Shown here piece by piece: positions 5,980-6,199 of a DNA stretch of 6,199 bases (its first letter is position 1; each line of letters opens with the position of its first letter). The stretch comes from Azoarcus sp. (GTDB taxonomy: Bacteria > Pseudomonadota > Gammaproteobacteria > Burkholderiales > Rhodocyclaceae): positions 1 to 6,199 of the forward strand of contig JAITWP010000035.1 in the NCBI GenBank assembly GCA_031285365.1. The letters run 5' to 3'. A program made the translations under genes and the position numbers. The notes below the pieces were generated by a model. The model had not been told where the DNA came from. It did not search any database and saw only the letters and a program-made list of their open reading frames with translations.

Positions 5980-6199
5980 TCTCCGACCCCGTTTTCGTTC
6001 GCCTCCGGTGGTGCTTTGCTCTCTTCTGTGCCGTTGGTGAGGGCGTCGATATCCACATCCGACTCGGCCACGATTTCGATGCTGGCCAGCGCGGAACCTT
6101 CGTCGATATTGATGAGGGTCACGCCCTGGGTGGAACGGCCCATTTCGCGGATGCTCTCGACAGGGGTGCGGATCAGCACGCCGGTGGTGGAAATGAGCA
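5976..6199 (-). CDS. gyrA: DNA gyrase subunit A, C-terminal end (5' part off the window)
   Basis: GyrA is the DNA-cleaving subunit of gyrase, the type II topoisomerase that introduces negative supercoils. Only the last 73 complete codons are visible, entering at 6197 and ending at the TGA at 5978-5976. They read LISTTGVLIRTPVESI then REMGRSTQGVTLI, the last blade of the GyrA C-terminal beta-pinwheel DNA-wrapping domain. An acidic tail rich in E and D follows, ending ENGVGE. Such variable acidic tails are normal in proteobacterial GyrA. ParC, the paralogue, is less likely because the RSTQGVTLI blade followed directly by an acidic tail is GyrA-like. The stop overlaps the serC start by four bases, so the two genes probably share a transcript. 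The catalytic tyrosine and the quinolone-resistance region lie off the window. Confidence 0.93.
   Translation of the reverse strand, partial: LISTTGVLIRTPVESIREMGRSTQGVTLINIDEGSALASIEIVAESDVDIDALTNGTEESKAPPEANENGVGE

Noticed and set aside
1..6199. Mobile element, CRISPR array, tRNA/rRNA or defence system
   Set aside because: No transposase or integrase frame, spaced direct repeats, tRNA-like fold or rRNA sequence was seen. All long coding space belongs to four conserved housekeeping genes.

Overview
The window is ordinary housekeeping DNA from a moderately GC-rich proteobacterium, most likely a beta- or gammaproteobacterium. Two observations point that way. PurL is the long single-chain form, whose N-terminal, linker and synthase regions are all visible in one frame. 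gyrA is followed directly by serC, a common order in those classes. The genus cannot be read from this sequence.

Layout: (1) Bases 1-2830, minus strand, hold the first 943 codons of purL (FGAM synthase, purine biosynthesis); its glutaminase end lies beyond the left edge. (2) Bases 2831-3168 are a 338-base divergent intergenic region. (3) Bases 3169-4815, plus strand, encode a complete electron-transfer flavoprotein:ubiquinone oxidoreductase (ETF-QO). (4) A compact, probably bidirectional terminator at 4842-4867 separates it from the convergent neighbour. (5) Bases 4870-5979, minus strand, encode a complete serC (phosphoserine aminotransferase). (6) Bases 5976-6199, minus strand, are the 3' end of gyrA, which overlaps serC by four bases and is probably co-transcribed with it.

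The genes do not form one pathway. PurL makes purines, ETF-QO passes electrons from flavoprotein dehydrogenases into the quinone pool, SerC makes serine (and usually a vitamin B6 precursor), and GyrA is a DNA gyrase subunit. No mobile element, CRISPR array, tRNA, rRNA or defence system was seen.

The one part worth a second look is the purL leader. About 30 bases before the purL start codon, on the purL strand, there is a well-formed intrinsic terminator: an 8-bp GC-rich stem, a tetraloop and six T. About 50 bases further upstream is a second hairpin with the same arm sequences (GCGGGG and CCCTGC), so the two hairpins could exchange partners as a terminator and antiterminator do. This is read by eye and is unproven, but it makes a concrete candidate for transcription attenuation of purL, or for a short terminated RNA.
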